Positions 33,983 to 42,543 of a DNA stretch of 64,000 nt are shown here, one piece after another. A program made the position numbers and the translations under genes. The notes below the pieces were generated by a model. That model was not told where the DNA came from. It did no database searches and saw only the letters and a list, made by a program, of their open reading frames with translations. The DNA is from JAAYVZ01 sp035384965. GTDB taxonomy: Bacteria > Acidobacteriota > Thermoanaerobaculia > Thermoanaerobaculales > Thermoanaerobaculaceae. Location: contig DAOOJE010000006.1 in NCBI GenBank assembly GCA_035384965.1, forward strand, positions 51,226 to 115,225. The letters run 5' to 3'. Position 1 is the stretch's first letter. The number at the start of each line of letters is the position of its first letter.

Positions 33983-34849
33983 ATGCGCAAGCTCGGTGTG
34001 TTCGTGATCCTCGTGCTCGCGGCCGGCGCCAGCCTGGCCCAGGAGGACCGCCGCCCCCACCTCATGCTCGTCAACGACGACGGCATCGACGCGCCGGGCA
34101 TCGCCGCCCTCGCCGGCGCCCTGCAGGACCGCTACCGTCTCACGGTGGTGGCACCGGCGGTGGAGCAGTCCGGGGTCGCGCACGGCATCACTTTTCGCTC
34201 CCCGGTGCTGGTCGAGGAGCGGCCGGCGGTCGGCGGCATGCGCCGCTTTGCCGTGCACGCCCAGCCAGCCACCTGCACCCGCATCGGCGTCGCCAACCTC
34301 CTGGCTTCCGACCCTCCCGTCATGGTGCTCTCGGGGATCAACCGCGGCGACAACGTCGGGCAGTCGACGTGGATTTCCGGCACCCTCGGGGGCGCCCGCG
34401 AGGCCGCGCTCATGGGTCTGCCCGGCGTGGCGTTTTCTGCCGCCCACCCGCGCGGCGGCGAGCCCGACTGGGCGGCGGCGGCGCGCTGGGCGCGGGCGAT
34501 CCTGGACGAGCTCGTGGCGGCCGGGCTGCCCCGCCCCGGCCAGGTGGTCAAGGTCGAGATCCCCCACCCGGCTGGCGCCGCCAGGGGGGTGCGCGTCAAC
34601 CGGATGGGCCTCGAACCGCCAGTGGTACAGGAGTACCACGAAAAGGCGGGACCCCACGGCGAGCGGCTTTTCGTGTCGAGCTGGGCGCCACCCGACCACG
34701 ATGCGCCCGGCACCGACATCGACGCCCTGGTCAAGGGGTTCGTCAGCGTGACCCCGCTGTCCATCGACCAGACCGACCTGGCAGCTCTCCCGGGGCTTGC
34801 CGCGATACCGTGGCCGGGCGCCTCGCCGGCCCCGCCGCCCGCGCCCTGA
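33983..34849 (+). CDS. surE: SurE-family 5'-nucleotidase/acid phosphatase with a signal peptide
   Basis: 288 residues. SurE hydrolyses nucleoside monophosphates and short polyphosphates. The family core is present: LVNDDGIDAPG (metal-binding Asp pair), VVAPAVEQSGV, LSGINRGDNVG, SGTLGGAREAALMG. Unusually, the first 20 residues (MRKLGVFVILVLAAGASLAQ) are a textbook signal peptide ending ASLAQ, so the enzyme is predicted to be periplasmic; most SurE proteins are cytoplasmic. AAGGAG lies 6 bp before the ATG. It is not next to the usual surE partners (pcm, rpoS, nlpD). Confidence 0.9.
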   Translation: MRKLGVFVILVLAAGASLAQEDRRPHLMLVNDDGIDAPGIAALAGALQDRYRLTVVAPAVEQSGVAHGITFRSPVLVEERPAVGGMRRFAVHAQPATCTRIGVANLLASDPPVMVLSGINRGDNVGQSTWISGTLGGAREAALMGLPGVAFSAAHPRGGEPDWAAAARWARAILDELVAAGLPRPGQVVKVEIPHPAGAARGVRVNRMGLEPPVVQEYHEKAGPHGERLFVSSWAPPDHDAPGTDIDALVKGFVSVTPLSIDQTDLAALPGLAAIPWPGASPAPPPAP

Positions 34850-34890
34850 TCTCGCGGCCGCGCCTGTTCCCAAGCCGGCGGCCGGGCTGC

Positions 34891-34896
34891 TATCCT
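34891..34896 (+). promoter_or_regulatory. -10-like box TATCCT before the purine nucleoside phosphorylase
   Basis: TATCCT ends 8 bp before the GTG at 34905; TTCCCA at 34867-34872 gives an 18-bp spacer. The spacing predicts a leaderless or nearly leaderless transcript. Confidence 0.4.
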
Positions 34897-34904
34897 CCGT
34901 GCTC

Positions 34905-35747
34905 GTGAGCACGTTCACCCCCGCGTTGCTGGATGAGGCGGTCGCCCGTTTCCGCGCCCGCCATGAAACAGGCAGGCTGGCGGCGGCGCTCGTCGCCGGC
35001 TCCGGCATCACCCTGCAGGCTCCGGGATGGGAGCCGGCCGTCGAGGTCCCGTACCCCGAGGTCTTTCCGTTCGAGATCCGCCATCTCGCCGGCCACACCC
35101 CCACCGTGACGCTGTGGCGGCGGGGCGAGCAAGGGATCCTCGCCTTCAACGGCCGCTTCCACCTCTACCAGGGGTACTCTGCACCCGAGGTGGCGGCGAT
35201 CCCTCGCCTCGCCGGGCTGCTCGGATGTCCTGTGTACGTGGCGACCAACGCCGTGGGGTGCCTCGACCCGACTGCCCGGCCCGGCAACTTGGTGATCGTC
35301 CGCGACCACATCAACCTGCAAGCGGCCAACCCTCTCTCCGGCGAGTGGCTGCGCTGGCGGGAGCCGCTGTTCCCCGACATGACTGTGGCCTACGACCCCG
35401 AGCTGCGGCAACTGGCGGCCGATCTCGCCGCCAAGGCCGGGTTTCGGGTCGGGGAAGGCGTGTACTGCGGGCTGCTCGGCCCCTCGTACGAGACCCCGGC
35501 CGAAATCCGTATGCTGGCGACGCTGGGCGGCACGGTGGTGGGGATGTCCACCGTGCAGGAGGTGATTGCCGCGCGCCACCTGGGGATGCGGGTGCTCGTG
35601 CTCTCGCTCGTCACCAACCTCGCGGCCGGCATCGCGCCGGAGCCTCTGACGCACACGGAGGTCATGGAGGCGGGCGCCGCAGCCCGACCACGCCTCACCA
35701 CACTCATCGGCGGGCTGCTCGAGGCGCTGGCGTGTCCGGGACCCTGA
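34905..35747 (+). CDS. punA: Purine nucleoside phosphorylase, trimeric type
   Basis: About 280 residues. It splits guanosine and inosine with phosphate to free base and ribose-1-phosphate. Family marks: LVAGSGI (phosphate loop), NGRFHLYQGYS (phosphate-binding His region), TNAVGCL, INLQAANPL, YCGLLGPSYETPAEIRML, VGMSTVQEVIAARH, SLVTNLAAG (with the base-binding Asn). Either GTG 34905 or GTG 34899 could start it; the former is favoured by the -10-like box 8 bp before it. The end overlaps the next gene by 16 bp. It lies 56 bp after surE; together they could run nucleotide salvage, though SurE looks exported. Confidence 0.9.
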   Translation: MSTFTPALLDEAVARFRARHETGRLAAALVAGSGITLQAPGWEPAVEVPYPEVFPFEIRHLAGHTPTVTLWRRGEQGILAFNGRFHLYQGYSAPEVAAIPRLAGLLGCPVYVATNAVGCLDPTARPGNLVIVRDHINLQAANPLSGEWLRWREPLFPDMTVAYDPELRQLAADLAAKAGFRVGEGVYCGLLGPSYETPAEIRMLATLGGTVVGMSTVQEVIAARHLGMRVLVLSLVTNLAAGIAPEPLTHTEVMEAGAAARPRLTTLIGGLLEALACPGP

Positions 35748-36385
35748 GCGTCTTCACCTGGGAACTCGGGCCGTTCGCGGAGCGCACCGTCGTGCTCGCC
35801 GACCCGACAACCCGGCAGGTGCTCGTGGTGGATCCCGGCTTCGAGATGTCCCGGGTCATCGCCGCCATCCGCGAGGCCGACCTGCGCCCGGTCGGGATCG
35901 TACTCACGCACGCCCATCTCGACCACGCGGCGGGCGCTGCCGAGGTGCGGCGGGCGTTCCCCGAGGCGTGCCTGTGGGTGCACCCCGACGACCTGCCGCT
36001 GCTCGAAGGACTGGCCGAGCAGGCGCGGTTGTTCGGCTTTCCCGAACCCGAGCCGGTGCGCTGTGACGGGCTGCTCGAGGACGGGCAGAGGCTCGCGGTG
36101 GGCGGCCTCGAGGTGGAGGTGCGCCACTGCCCGGGGCACTCCCCGGGCCACGTGGTGCTGCTGTGGCACGACGCCGAGCGGCCGCTGGCCGTGGTCGGCG
36201 ATGTGTTGTTCTCGAACGGCGTCGGGCGTACCGACCTCTGGGGCGGGTCGTGGAACGACCTCGAGCGCTCGATCCGCACAGTCCTCTACACCTTGCCCGA
36301 CCGGACCCGGGTCATCCCCGGGCACGGCCCCGAGACCACGATCGGCGAGGAGAAGGCTTCCAACCCCTTCGTCGCCGGAGCCTGA
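35732..36385 (+). CDS. Metallo-beta-lactamase-fold hydrolase (glyoxalase II-like)
   Basis: 217 residues. Zinc motif THAHLDHAAG (HxHxDH), HCPGHSPGH, GDVLF with the bridging Asp, and IPGHGPETT near the end. Its size and order fit the small glyoxalase II-like subgroup, which hydrolyses thioesters such as S-lactoylglutathione or related compounds. The GTG start at 35732 lies inside punA's end, so it is translationally coupled to it. Substrate not predictable. Confidence 0.9.
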   Translation: MSGTLSVFTWELGPFAERTVVLADPTTRQVLVVDPGFEMSRVIAAIREADLRPVGIVLTHAHLDHAAGAAEVRRAFPEACLWVHPDDLPLLEGLAEQARLFGFPEPEPVRCDGLLEDGQRLAVGGLEVEVRHCPGHSPGHVVLLWHDAERPLAVVGDVLFSNGVGRTDLWGGSWNDLERSIRTVLYTLPDRTRVIPGHGPETTIGEEKASNPFVAGA

Positions 36386-36390
36386 GGCGG

Positions 36391-36419
36391 TTGCCGAGGC
36401 GCGCCGCGGCCCCTACCTT
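36391..36419 (+). promoter_or_regulatory. Candidate promoter TTGCCG - 17 bp - TACCTT for the cytidylate-kinase-like gene
   Basis: TTGCCG at 36391-36396 and TACCTT at 36414-36419 with an exact 17-bp spacer, just after the MBL gene stop and 28 bp before the next ATG. Confidence 0.45.
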
Positions 36420-36446
36420 GTGTAAGGGACAAGGCTGGAGGTCTCC

Positions 36447-37169
36447 ATGGTCACCGAGCGGACCCGCTTCACGGGAAGCCCTCTCGACCGGCTCGCGGAT
36501 CGGCACGGGCACTGGCGGGAGCTGCGCCGGCACCTCGAGGAGGTGTCGCGCGAGGGCGGCCAGGGCAGCGCCCGCGGAGCCTACATCGCCATCTCCCGCC
36601 AGGCCGGGGCCGGGGGCGAGGCGGTGGCACGCGCCGTGGGCGCAGCCCTGGGATGGCACGTTCTCGACCGCGAGCTGCTCGACTTCCTCGCCGAGCAGGT
36701 GCAGGAAAGCCCGGAGGCGCTCAAGCTCCTCGACGAGACGGCGGCGTCCTGGTTCGACCAGTCGATCTTCAACCTCATGCGCCCTCACCTGCTCAGCCAG
36801 GACGAGTACGTGGCTCGGCTGGCCCGCATCGTGCTCCTGTCGGTGAGCCAGCGGCCCTCCGTGGTCGTGGGACGCGGCGCCCACCACTTCCTGCCCCGCT
36901 CCTGGGGGCTGGCGGTGCGCCTCGTCGCTCCCCTGGCGCTTCGCATCGGCCGGGTCGAGCGGGAGCAGGGACTCGACCGGCGGGCTGCGGCGCGCTGGGT
37001 CGCGGCCACGGACCGCGACCGCGAGGCGTTCGTCCGGCGCCACTTCGGCCAGGATCCTTGCGACGTGGTCGCCTTCGACCTCGTGATCAACACCGAGAGC
37101 CTGGGCGTGGAGGGCGCGGCCGCAGTGATCGTCGCAGCGGCGCGGATCCGCGGGCTGGCGCTACAATAG
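36447..37169 (+). CDS. Cytidylate kinase-like family protein
   Basis: 240 residues. The core reads YIAISRQAGAGGEAVARAVGAALGWHVLDRELLD near residues 46-80, the pattern of the cytidylate_kin2 family, whose P-loop has GxGG in place of the usual GKS/T. A later stretch VVVGRGAHHFLPR and the Arg-rich lid (ERDREAF type) also fit. Family function is poorly known; a nucleoside monophosphate kinase role is presumed by fold. The ATG has CTGGAGGT 5 bp upstream. The gene stands between the purine salvage genes and the VgrG island. Confidence 0.8.
   Translation: MVTERTRFTGSPLDRLADRHGHWRELRRHLEEVSREGGQGSARGAYIAISRQAGAGGEAVARAVGAALGWHVLDRELLDFLAEQVQESPEALKLLDETAASWFDQSIFNLMRPHLLSQDEYVARLARIVLLSVSQRPSVVVGRGAHHFLPRSWGLAVRLVAPLALRIGRVEREQGLDRRAAARWVAATDRDREAFVRRHFGQDPCDVVAFDLVINTESLGVEGAAAVIVAAARIRGLALQ
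37162..37167 (+). promoter_or_regulatory. -10-like box TACAAT, possible promoter of the VgrG island
   Basis: TACAAT overlaps the stop codon of the preceding gene, 113 bp before the vgrG ATG. It is the only good -10 match in the 111-bp gap region. No -35 seen at normal spacing. Confidence 0.35.
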
Positions 37170-37280
37170 GAGTCGGTCTTTCGCTACGAGAGGGCGGGGA
37201 GGCGGAGGCCTCATCCCGGAGCGGGGTGGACAGACTCCCTTTCCTGCCCGCGCTGACCCGGTTTCGGGCGGAGGTGCGGG

Positions 37281-39617
37281 ATGAGCGCTGTGCGGGCCGA
37301 CACGGCCCAGTACTCATGCAAGATCGGCGGTACCCTCTTCCAGGTCCTTTCGTTTTCGGGCCACGAGGAAATCTCGGCCCTTTTCTCTTACCACCTCACC
37401 TTGTGGTCGCGGGACTCGGCGGTGGACGTCGCGGCGCAGATCCGCCAGCCGGTCGAGATCAAGCTGAAATGGGGCGGCAAGGAGAAGAAGTTTTACGGGA
37501 TCGTGTCCCACTTTTCGCAGCTCGACGCCCGCCTGCCGGGGCTCGGCGGCGCCGACCAGGAGCAGGGCATCTACGCGGTGGAGGTGGTGCCGACGCTCTG
37601 GCTGCTCGGCCAGCACCGGCACTGCCGCATCTTCCAGAACATGTCGGCCGACGCCATCATCAAGAAGGTGCTCGACGAGCGGGGCATGGCCGGCAAGTAC
37701 GATCCCCGGCTCGGCTCGTACCCCGAACGCGAGTACTGCGTGCAGTACCGCGAGACCGACCTCGCCTTCATTTTCCGCCTCATGCAGGAAGAGGGGATCT
37801 TCTTCTACTTCACGCACGACGGCCAGGAAATGATGGTGATCGGCGACAAGTCGGCGCACTACGGGACCTGCGCCCCCGACAGCAGCGTGCAGTACAAGAC
37901 CCCCACCGGCGACCTCGCGCCCTCCGACGAGTACCTTTCCAGCCTCACCTACGAGGAGTCCGCCTACACCGGCAAGGTGCGCTACAAGGACCACGACTAC
38001 CGCGACCCCGGCAAGCCGCTGCGGGTCGAGCAGACCGCCCCTCGCCACACCGATCTCGAGATCTACGACTACAACGTCGAGCGCTACCGGGACGACGGCC
38101 GCGGCCGCGCGCTGGCCAGGGTGGCGGTCGACGCCGAGGCGGCGAGGTGCAAGCTGCTCGCGGCCTCCGGCGACTGGCGCTCGGCCTCCGCCGGGTGCGT
38201 GATGTCGCTGTCGCGGGCGTACCGCTCCGACCTCAACGGCGACTGGGTGCTGCTGTCGGTCGATCACTCCGCGTCGCAGGAGGCAGAGACCGGGGTCCAG
38301 TACTCGGTCTCGCTCACCGCCGTCCGCAAGGACCCCGTCTTCCGGCCTCCTCAGAACATCCCGAAGCCCTTCATCAACATGCAGACCGCCACCGTGGTCG
38401 GCCCGCGAGACGCCAAGATCTACATGGACGAGCTGGGGCGCGCCAAGGTGCAGTTCCACTGGGACCCGGACGGGCAGGAGGACGAGAACAGCTCGTGCTG
38501 GGTGCGGGTGGCGACGCCCTACGCCGGGATGGACGAGAGCAGCCAGCACAAGCACGGCATCCAGTTCCACCCGCTCATCGGGGACGAGGTCGTGGTGGAC
38601 TTCCTCGACGGCGACCCCGACAACCCGCTCATCGTCGGCAGCGTCTACAACGCCGACAAGCGGCCGATCGTGCAGCCCACCGAGCTGGTGCGCAACCGCG
38701 TGCTCACCCCCTACCAGCACCAGCTCCTGCTCGACGACAAGAACGGGCAGATCAAGCTCAACACCGGCGGCAACCAGCACCTCACGATGTCGGACAAGCG
38801 GCAGCGGGAAGGCTCGATCGTGCTCGCCACCTGCGGCGGCGAGTCGCTCACCCTCGAGGACAACGCCGAGACGATCGGCAACTCGATCATCGCCCGCACG
38901 GTCAACGGGCACCACGTTCAGCTCTCGGACCGCGATCCCGCCAACGGTATCGACGTCCACACCGAGGATGGGCACCGCCTCACGCTCAACGACTCGGCGC
39001 ACCGCATCGAGCTGTGCACGGAGAACACCAACTACCTGCTGCTCGACGACCAGAACCAGCGGATCTCGATGGCCACGACAGCCGGCCACCACCTTCGCAT
39101 GGACGACGCCAACCAGCACATCGTGCTGCGCAGCCAGGCCGGCCACTACATCCTCATCGACGACGCCTCGGGCGCCATCATCATCAGCGACCAGGGCGGC
39201 AGCCACTACTTCAAGATCGACATCTCGGGCAGCACGATCACCTGCTCGACCCAGGGCGACGTGCTCTTCAGAGCCGTCGGCGGCTTCAAGATCAACGCCA
39301 AGGACATCACGCTCTCGGCGGACGATGACGTGAACGTCTACTGCAAGAACTTCTCGGTCACGGCGCAGAGCAAGATCGCGCTCAACGCCGGTGACGACAT
39401 CAACAGCACCGCCAGCAACATCAGCGAGTACGCCACCTCTGACTTCTCGGCCCGAGGGGCCACCGCAACGATGACGGGGACGGGCAGCGCGACTGTCGAG
39501 AGCGACGGCACCGCAAAGCTCTCGGGCGGCACCATGGCCGTGGTCAAGGGGACGGTGGTGCGCTCCGAGGCCAGCGGCATCAACACCATCCAGGGCAGCA
39601 TGGTGAAGATCAATTGA
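37281..39617 (+). CDS. vgrG: VgrG-type spike protein (gp27/gp5 fold)
   Basis: 778 residues. Residues 1-370 are the gp27-like base (FSGHEEISALFSYHLTLWS, YCVQYRETDLAFIFRLMQEEGIFFYFTH). About 375-475 is the gp5-type OB domain, with the usual VHFHWD-like signature here as VQFHWDPDGQ and the phrases WVRVATPYAG and GDEVVVDFLDGDPDNPLIVGSVYN. The remainder is a long beta-helix of short Asp/Asn-rich repeats ending ...GSMVKIN, without an obvious enzymatic extension. VgrG trimers form the tip of type VI secretion or related contractile spikes, and a PAAR protein (also in this cluster) caps them. The ATG at 37281 follows GGAGGTGCGGG. No Hcp, sheath or baseplate genes are in the window, so this is an orphan vgrG locus. 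The next gene starts in its stop codon (TTGA). Confidence 0.93.
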   Translation: MSAVRADTAQYSCKIGGTLFQVLSFSGHEEISALFSYHLTLWSRDSAVDVAAQIRQPVEIKLKWGGKEKKFYGIVSHFSQLDARLPGLGGADQEQGIYAVEVVPTLWLLGQHRHCRIFQNMSADAIIKKVLDERGMAGKYDPRLGSYPEREYCVQYRETDLAFIFRLMQEEGIFFYFTHDGQEMMVIGDKSAHYGTCAPDSSVQYKTPTGDLAPSDEYLSSLTYEESAYTGKVRYKDHDYRDPGKPLRVEQTAPRHTDLEIYDYNVERYRDDGRGRALARVAVDAEAARCKLLAASGDWRSASAGCVMSLSRAYRSDLNGDWVLLSVDHSASQEAETGVQYSVSLTAVRKDPVFRPPQNIPKPFINMQTATVVGPRDAKIYMDELGRAKVQFHWDPDGQEDENSSCWVRVATPYAGMDESSQHKHGIQFHPLIGDEVVVDFLDGDPDNPLIVGSVYNADKRPIVQPTELVRNRVLTPYQHQLLLDDKNGQIKLNTGGNQHLTMSDKRQREGSIVLATCGGESLTLEDNAETIGNSIIARTVNGHHVQLSDRDPANGIDVHTEDGHRLTLNDSAHRIELCTENTNYLLLDDQNQRISMATTAGHHLRMDDANQHIVLRSQAGHYILIDDASGAIIISDQGGSHYFKIDISGSTITCSTQGDVLFRAVGGFKINAKDITLSADDDVNVYCKNFSVTAQSKIALNAGDDINSTASNISEYATSDFSARGATATMTGTGSATVESDGTAKLSGGTMAVVKGTVVRSEASGINTIQGSMVKIN

Positions 39618-40978
39618 GCCAGCACCGACTCGCCTTCTGCTCGTTCACCTGCCCCGATGCCTGGGAGCCGATCGCCCCCCTCACGTGGGCGGAACCCGGG
39701 TCGGGGCTGCTGCGCTTTCACGCCCATCTCGGTCAGGACTGGCTGCTTGCGGCCCGCACGCCAACCGAGGTGGCCGAGGATCTCAAGCAGCTCTGGCTCG
39801 CGCTGGACCCCCAGATGGCGGTCGAGCACGAGGCAGCTCTCCCGGCGGACGGTCCGGGCGCTGGATGGGGAGCGGTCGTGCGCATGCGCGACGAGTTCAC
39901 CCACCCGGTCCGGCGGCTCGCCCACCTGCGGGTGCTGGGACCCGTCGCCTGTCACCTCACGGTCGACCGTCCGCTCGAACTCGGCGACCGCCTCGACGAC
40001 CTCGCCAACGAGATCGCGATGTCGCTGCGCCTGGAAGCCAGCGAGGTGCTGGTGGGAGCAGCCAACGCGCCGGTCGTGCCGGAGGCGACAGGCCCGCGGC
40101 TTGCGATCGCACGCACGGTCGAGGTGCCGACGGCGTGTGTGGCGATCCCGGTGCCGGTCGGGTGGGAGCTCGATACCCCGGTGCCGTGCGAGGCTGTTCT
40201 TACCGGGCCGGGGCTGCAAGTGCACCTGCGCCGGCCGGTGGGCGGCAGCGATCAGCTCCGGCCGTGGCTCGGCGCCCGGCTCGGCGAGCTCGCACTCACG
40301 CCGGGAGCGCGGCTGCACAGGTGGGAGCACGGCGAGCGCCGGGGCGTCGAGTTCGCCGCCTTCCGCGCCACCGTACCAGCCGGCGGCGGCACCTGGACCC
40401 GGCCCGTCCAGCGCCAAAACTTCTGCCTCGCCGCTCGCGACCAGCAGCTCCTGGAGTGGTCGGCGACGGTGGAGCCGGGCGTCGAGCCGGGCGTTCTCGC
40501 GCAGATCGTGGAGGAAACACGGTTTCTGCCACCCGCGGCATGGGAGACACCGGTGGCTGAGCCCTGGCTGCCGCTCACGCTGCGCGGGGGCTGGCGGCCA
40601 CAGGGCGACGGGGTGTACGTCAAGGTCGAGGACGGCATGCTGCTGCTGCACGCCGCCGCGGTGGAGTGCACGGTGCCGCTCGAGAAGACCCGCCCTTCGA
40701 TGCCCGACATCATCGACACCGCGCGTGCCGGCGCCCCGCTTCTCGAGGTGCTGCACGAGGAGGAGGCGGTGGGGAGCTGGCGCGGCCTGGAGGCCTACCG
40801 CTACGGCCTCGATGCCCGCTTCGGCGGCCTCGGCCACCGAAGTGTGCGCGCCGTGGCGCTGATGTCGGGCACGATGCTGTACTCCTGCCGCCTCACCGGC
40901 GAGGTCACGGACCAGACGCACGCCCTGTTCGTCGAGATCCTCGAGCGCCTGCGCATCCCGGGGATGAAGGAGCGCTAG
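39614..40978 (+). CDS. Three-repeat DcrB/DUF1795-like protein (Eag-type adaptor candidate)
   Basis: 454 residues, no signal peptide or membrane helix. By eye it is three repeats of about 140-150 residues, each starting with a hydrophobic strand and a 'P.GW' or 'GW' turn (PDAWEP near 15; PVGWEL near 180; RGGWRP near 327) and ending with an amphipathic helix before a short linker. This is the DcrB/DUF1795 (PsbP-like) layout. DUF1795 proteins linked to VgrG/PAAR genes are Eag chaperones that hold effector membrane segments for loading on the spike. The TTG start overlaps the vgrG stop, so coupling is tight. Homology to DUF1795 is inferred from pattern and context, not from a profile; the alternative is an unrelated alpha/beta repeat protein. 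Confidence 0.6.
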   Translation: MSQHRLAFCSFTCPDAWEPIAPLTWAEPGSGLLRFHAHLGQDWLLAARTPTEVAEDLKQLWLALDPQMAVEHEAALPADGPGAGWGAVVRMRDEFTHPVRRLAHLRVLGPVACHLTVDRPLELGDRLDDLANEIAMSLRLEASEVLVGAANAPVVPEATGPRLAIARTVEVPTACVAIPVPVGWELDTPVPCEAVLTGPGLQVHLRRPVGGSDQLRPWLGARLGELALTPGARLHRWEHGERRGVEFAAFRATVPAGGGTWTRPVQRQNFCLAARDQQLLEWSATVEPGVEPGVLAQIVEETRFLPPAAWETPVAEPWLPLTLRGGWRPQGDGVYVKVEDGMLLLHAAAVECTVPLEKTRPSMPDIIDTARAGAPLLEVLHEEEAVGSWRGLEAYRYGLDARFGGLGHRSVRAVALMSGTMLYSCRLTGEVTDQTHALFVEILERLRIPGMKER

Positions 40979-41040
40979 GTGGCGGCCCGCTCCGACGCTC
41001 GCGCTCCGCAGCGGCCGCCAGGCCAGGGCCGGAGCGAGCC

Positions 41041-42543
41041 GTGAGCGGGCTGCGCGTGCTCTTCACCGCGGCTCCCGGGGTCGCGATTCCGGCCGGCGGC
41101 ACGGTGCTACCCGAGGAGAACCTCCCGCCCTCCGCCATTTACGCGCTCGGCGCCGTCGTCGAGGCGGCGGGTCACTGCTGTACCGTTCTCGATCCGGTCC
41201 GCTTCTGGCGCGACATCTCGACCACTGCGGCGTTGCAGCGGGTCGTGGCCGGTCACGAGGTCGCGTGCGTTTCCGCGAACGTCGCCACCTGGCCGCTCGC
41301 TGTGCCCCTCATCCGCGCCCTCGCCGCCTGCCACCCACGCCCTCGCATCGTGGTGGGAGGGCTCCATCCCACGTACTGCGCCGAGCACGTGCTCGCCACC
41401 ACCGAGGTCGACGTGGTGGTGCGAGGGGAGGGCGAGCGAACGCTGCCGCGCCTGTTGCACGCCCTCGAAGCAGGGGGGCCGCTCGACGGCATCCCCGGGC
41501 TGACGTTCCGGGGCGAGAGCGGGCCGGTCAGCACGCCCAGCGGTCCACCCCTCACCCCCGAGGAGCTCGACGCGCTCCCGCCGCCGCTGTGGGAGAGGCT
41601 ACCTGCCGGCGTGTACAGCTTCATTCCGGTCGAGGCCTCGCGCGGCTGTCGCTTCGCCTGCACGTTCTGCAGCATCCAGCACAAGTGCAACTGGCGCCCG
41701 CTCGCCGTCGAGCAGGTGGCGCGGCGAGTGCGGCAGGGTGCACAGGTCCTGCCGCTGGTGCGGCTGCGGGCGCTCATGTTCAGCGACGACTGCTTCACTA
41801 CGGACCCGGAGCGGGTGAAGGCCATCGCCGACGTGCTCGAGCGCGAGGCGCCCGGCGTCGCCGTGGCGATGGAGGGTCGGGCCAGCGACGTGTTGCGGCC
41901 ACACGTGCTCGAGGGGCTCGCGCGCATGCCGATCGAGTTCCTGCAGATCGGCGTCGAGTGCGGGTACGACGAGGGGCTGCGCCGGGTAGGCAAGGGCGTC
42001 ACCGTCGAGCAGGTCGTGGCAAGCGCTCACGCCCTTCACCGCGCGGGGCTGGAGCGGGTGGTCAAGTACTCGTTCATCGTCGGCTTCCCGTGGGAGAGCT
42101 GGAGCGAGATGGCGCGCACCGTGGCGTTTGCGCTCTCGCTCGCGTCCCGCTACGGCAACCGCTGCCAGATCGCCTGGCTCATGGTGGCCCCGGGCTCGGC
42201 CATTTACGACGCCATGGCCGCTCAGGGCCTGGTGGGTCCCGCCGACTTCGACGCCCCCAGCGTCGAGCACTGGGAGCTGTTCCGGAGGGTTCACCCGATG
42301 CTCGATCGGAGACGGGCGGAGGCGCTTCGCGAGTACGCGCAGCTGCTGGGCCAGGGGGTCCCCTGGGTCGGCGCCCTGGGCGGCGTCTTCGAGCCGCTCG
42401 GCCGTTACTACCGCCTGCCCGACGACGGCGGGAGCCGCCCGGCTGCTGGACGGTGCGAGGGCGGCCCTGCAAGGTGGGGCGGGAACATGTTCTGGGAACA
42501 GCTCCCACCGGTGCTCCGGCGGGACGGACGGGGAGGTCAGTGA
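41041..42543 (+). CDS. B12-binding-domain radical SAM enzyme
   Basis: 500 residues. An N-terminal cobalamin-binding-like Rossmann domain (residues 1-160: VLFTAAPG, VACVSANVATW, RIVVGGLHPTYCAEHVL, DVVVRGEGERTLP) precedes the radical SAM barrel with C203, C207, C210 (RGCRFACTFC). A third region (about 390-500) is helical. The VVRGEGE phrase is typical of the class B (B12-dependent) radical SAM family, which do methylations or other difficult C-H changes. The DxHxxG motif for lower-ligand cobalamin is not seen, as is common in this class. It sits between the DcrB-like and PAAR genes, with a GTG start 62 bp after the former and a 1-bp overlap with the latter (TGATG). The substrate is unknown; a peptide or protein of the island is the obvious guess. 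Confidence 0.88.
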   Translation: MSGLRVLFTAAPGVAIPAGGTVLPEENLPPSAIYALGAVVEAAGHCCTVLDPVRFWRDISTTAALQRVVAGHEVACVSANVATWPLAVPLIRALAACHPRPRIVVGGLHPTYCAEHVLATTEVDVVVRGEGERTLPRLLHALEAGGPLDGIPGLTFRGESGPVSTPSGPPLTPEELDALPPPLWERLPAGVYSFIPVEASRGCRFACTFCSIQHKCNWRPLAVEQVARRVRQGAQVLPLVRLRALMFSDDCFTTDPERVKAIADVLEREAPGVAVAMEGRASDVLRPHVLEGLARMPIEFLQIGVECGYDEGLRRVGKGVTVEQVVASAHALHRAGLERVVKYSFIVGFPWESWSEMARTVAFALSLASRYGNRCQIAWLMVAPGSAIYDAMAAQGLVGPADFDAPSVEHWELFRRVHPMLDRRRAEALREYAQLLGQGVPWVGALGGVFEPLGRYYRLPDDGGSRPAAGRCEGGPARWGGNMFWEQLPPVLRRDGRGGQ

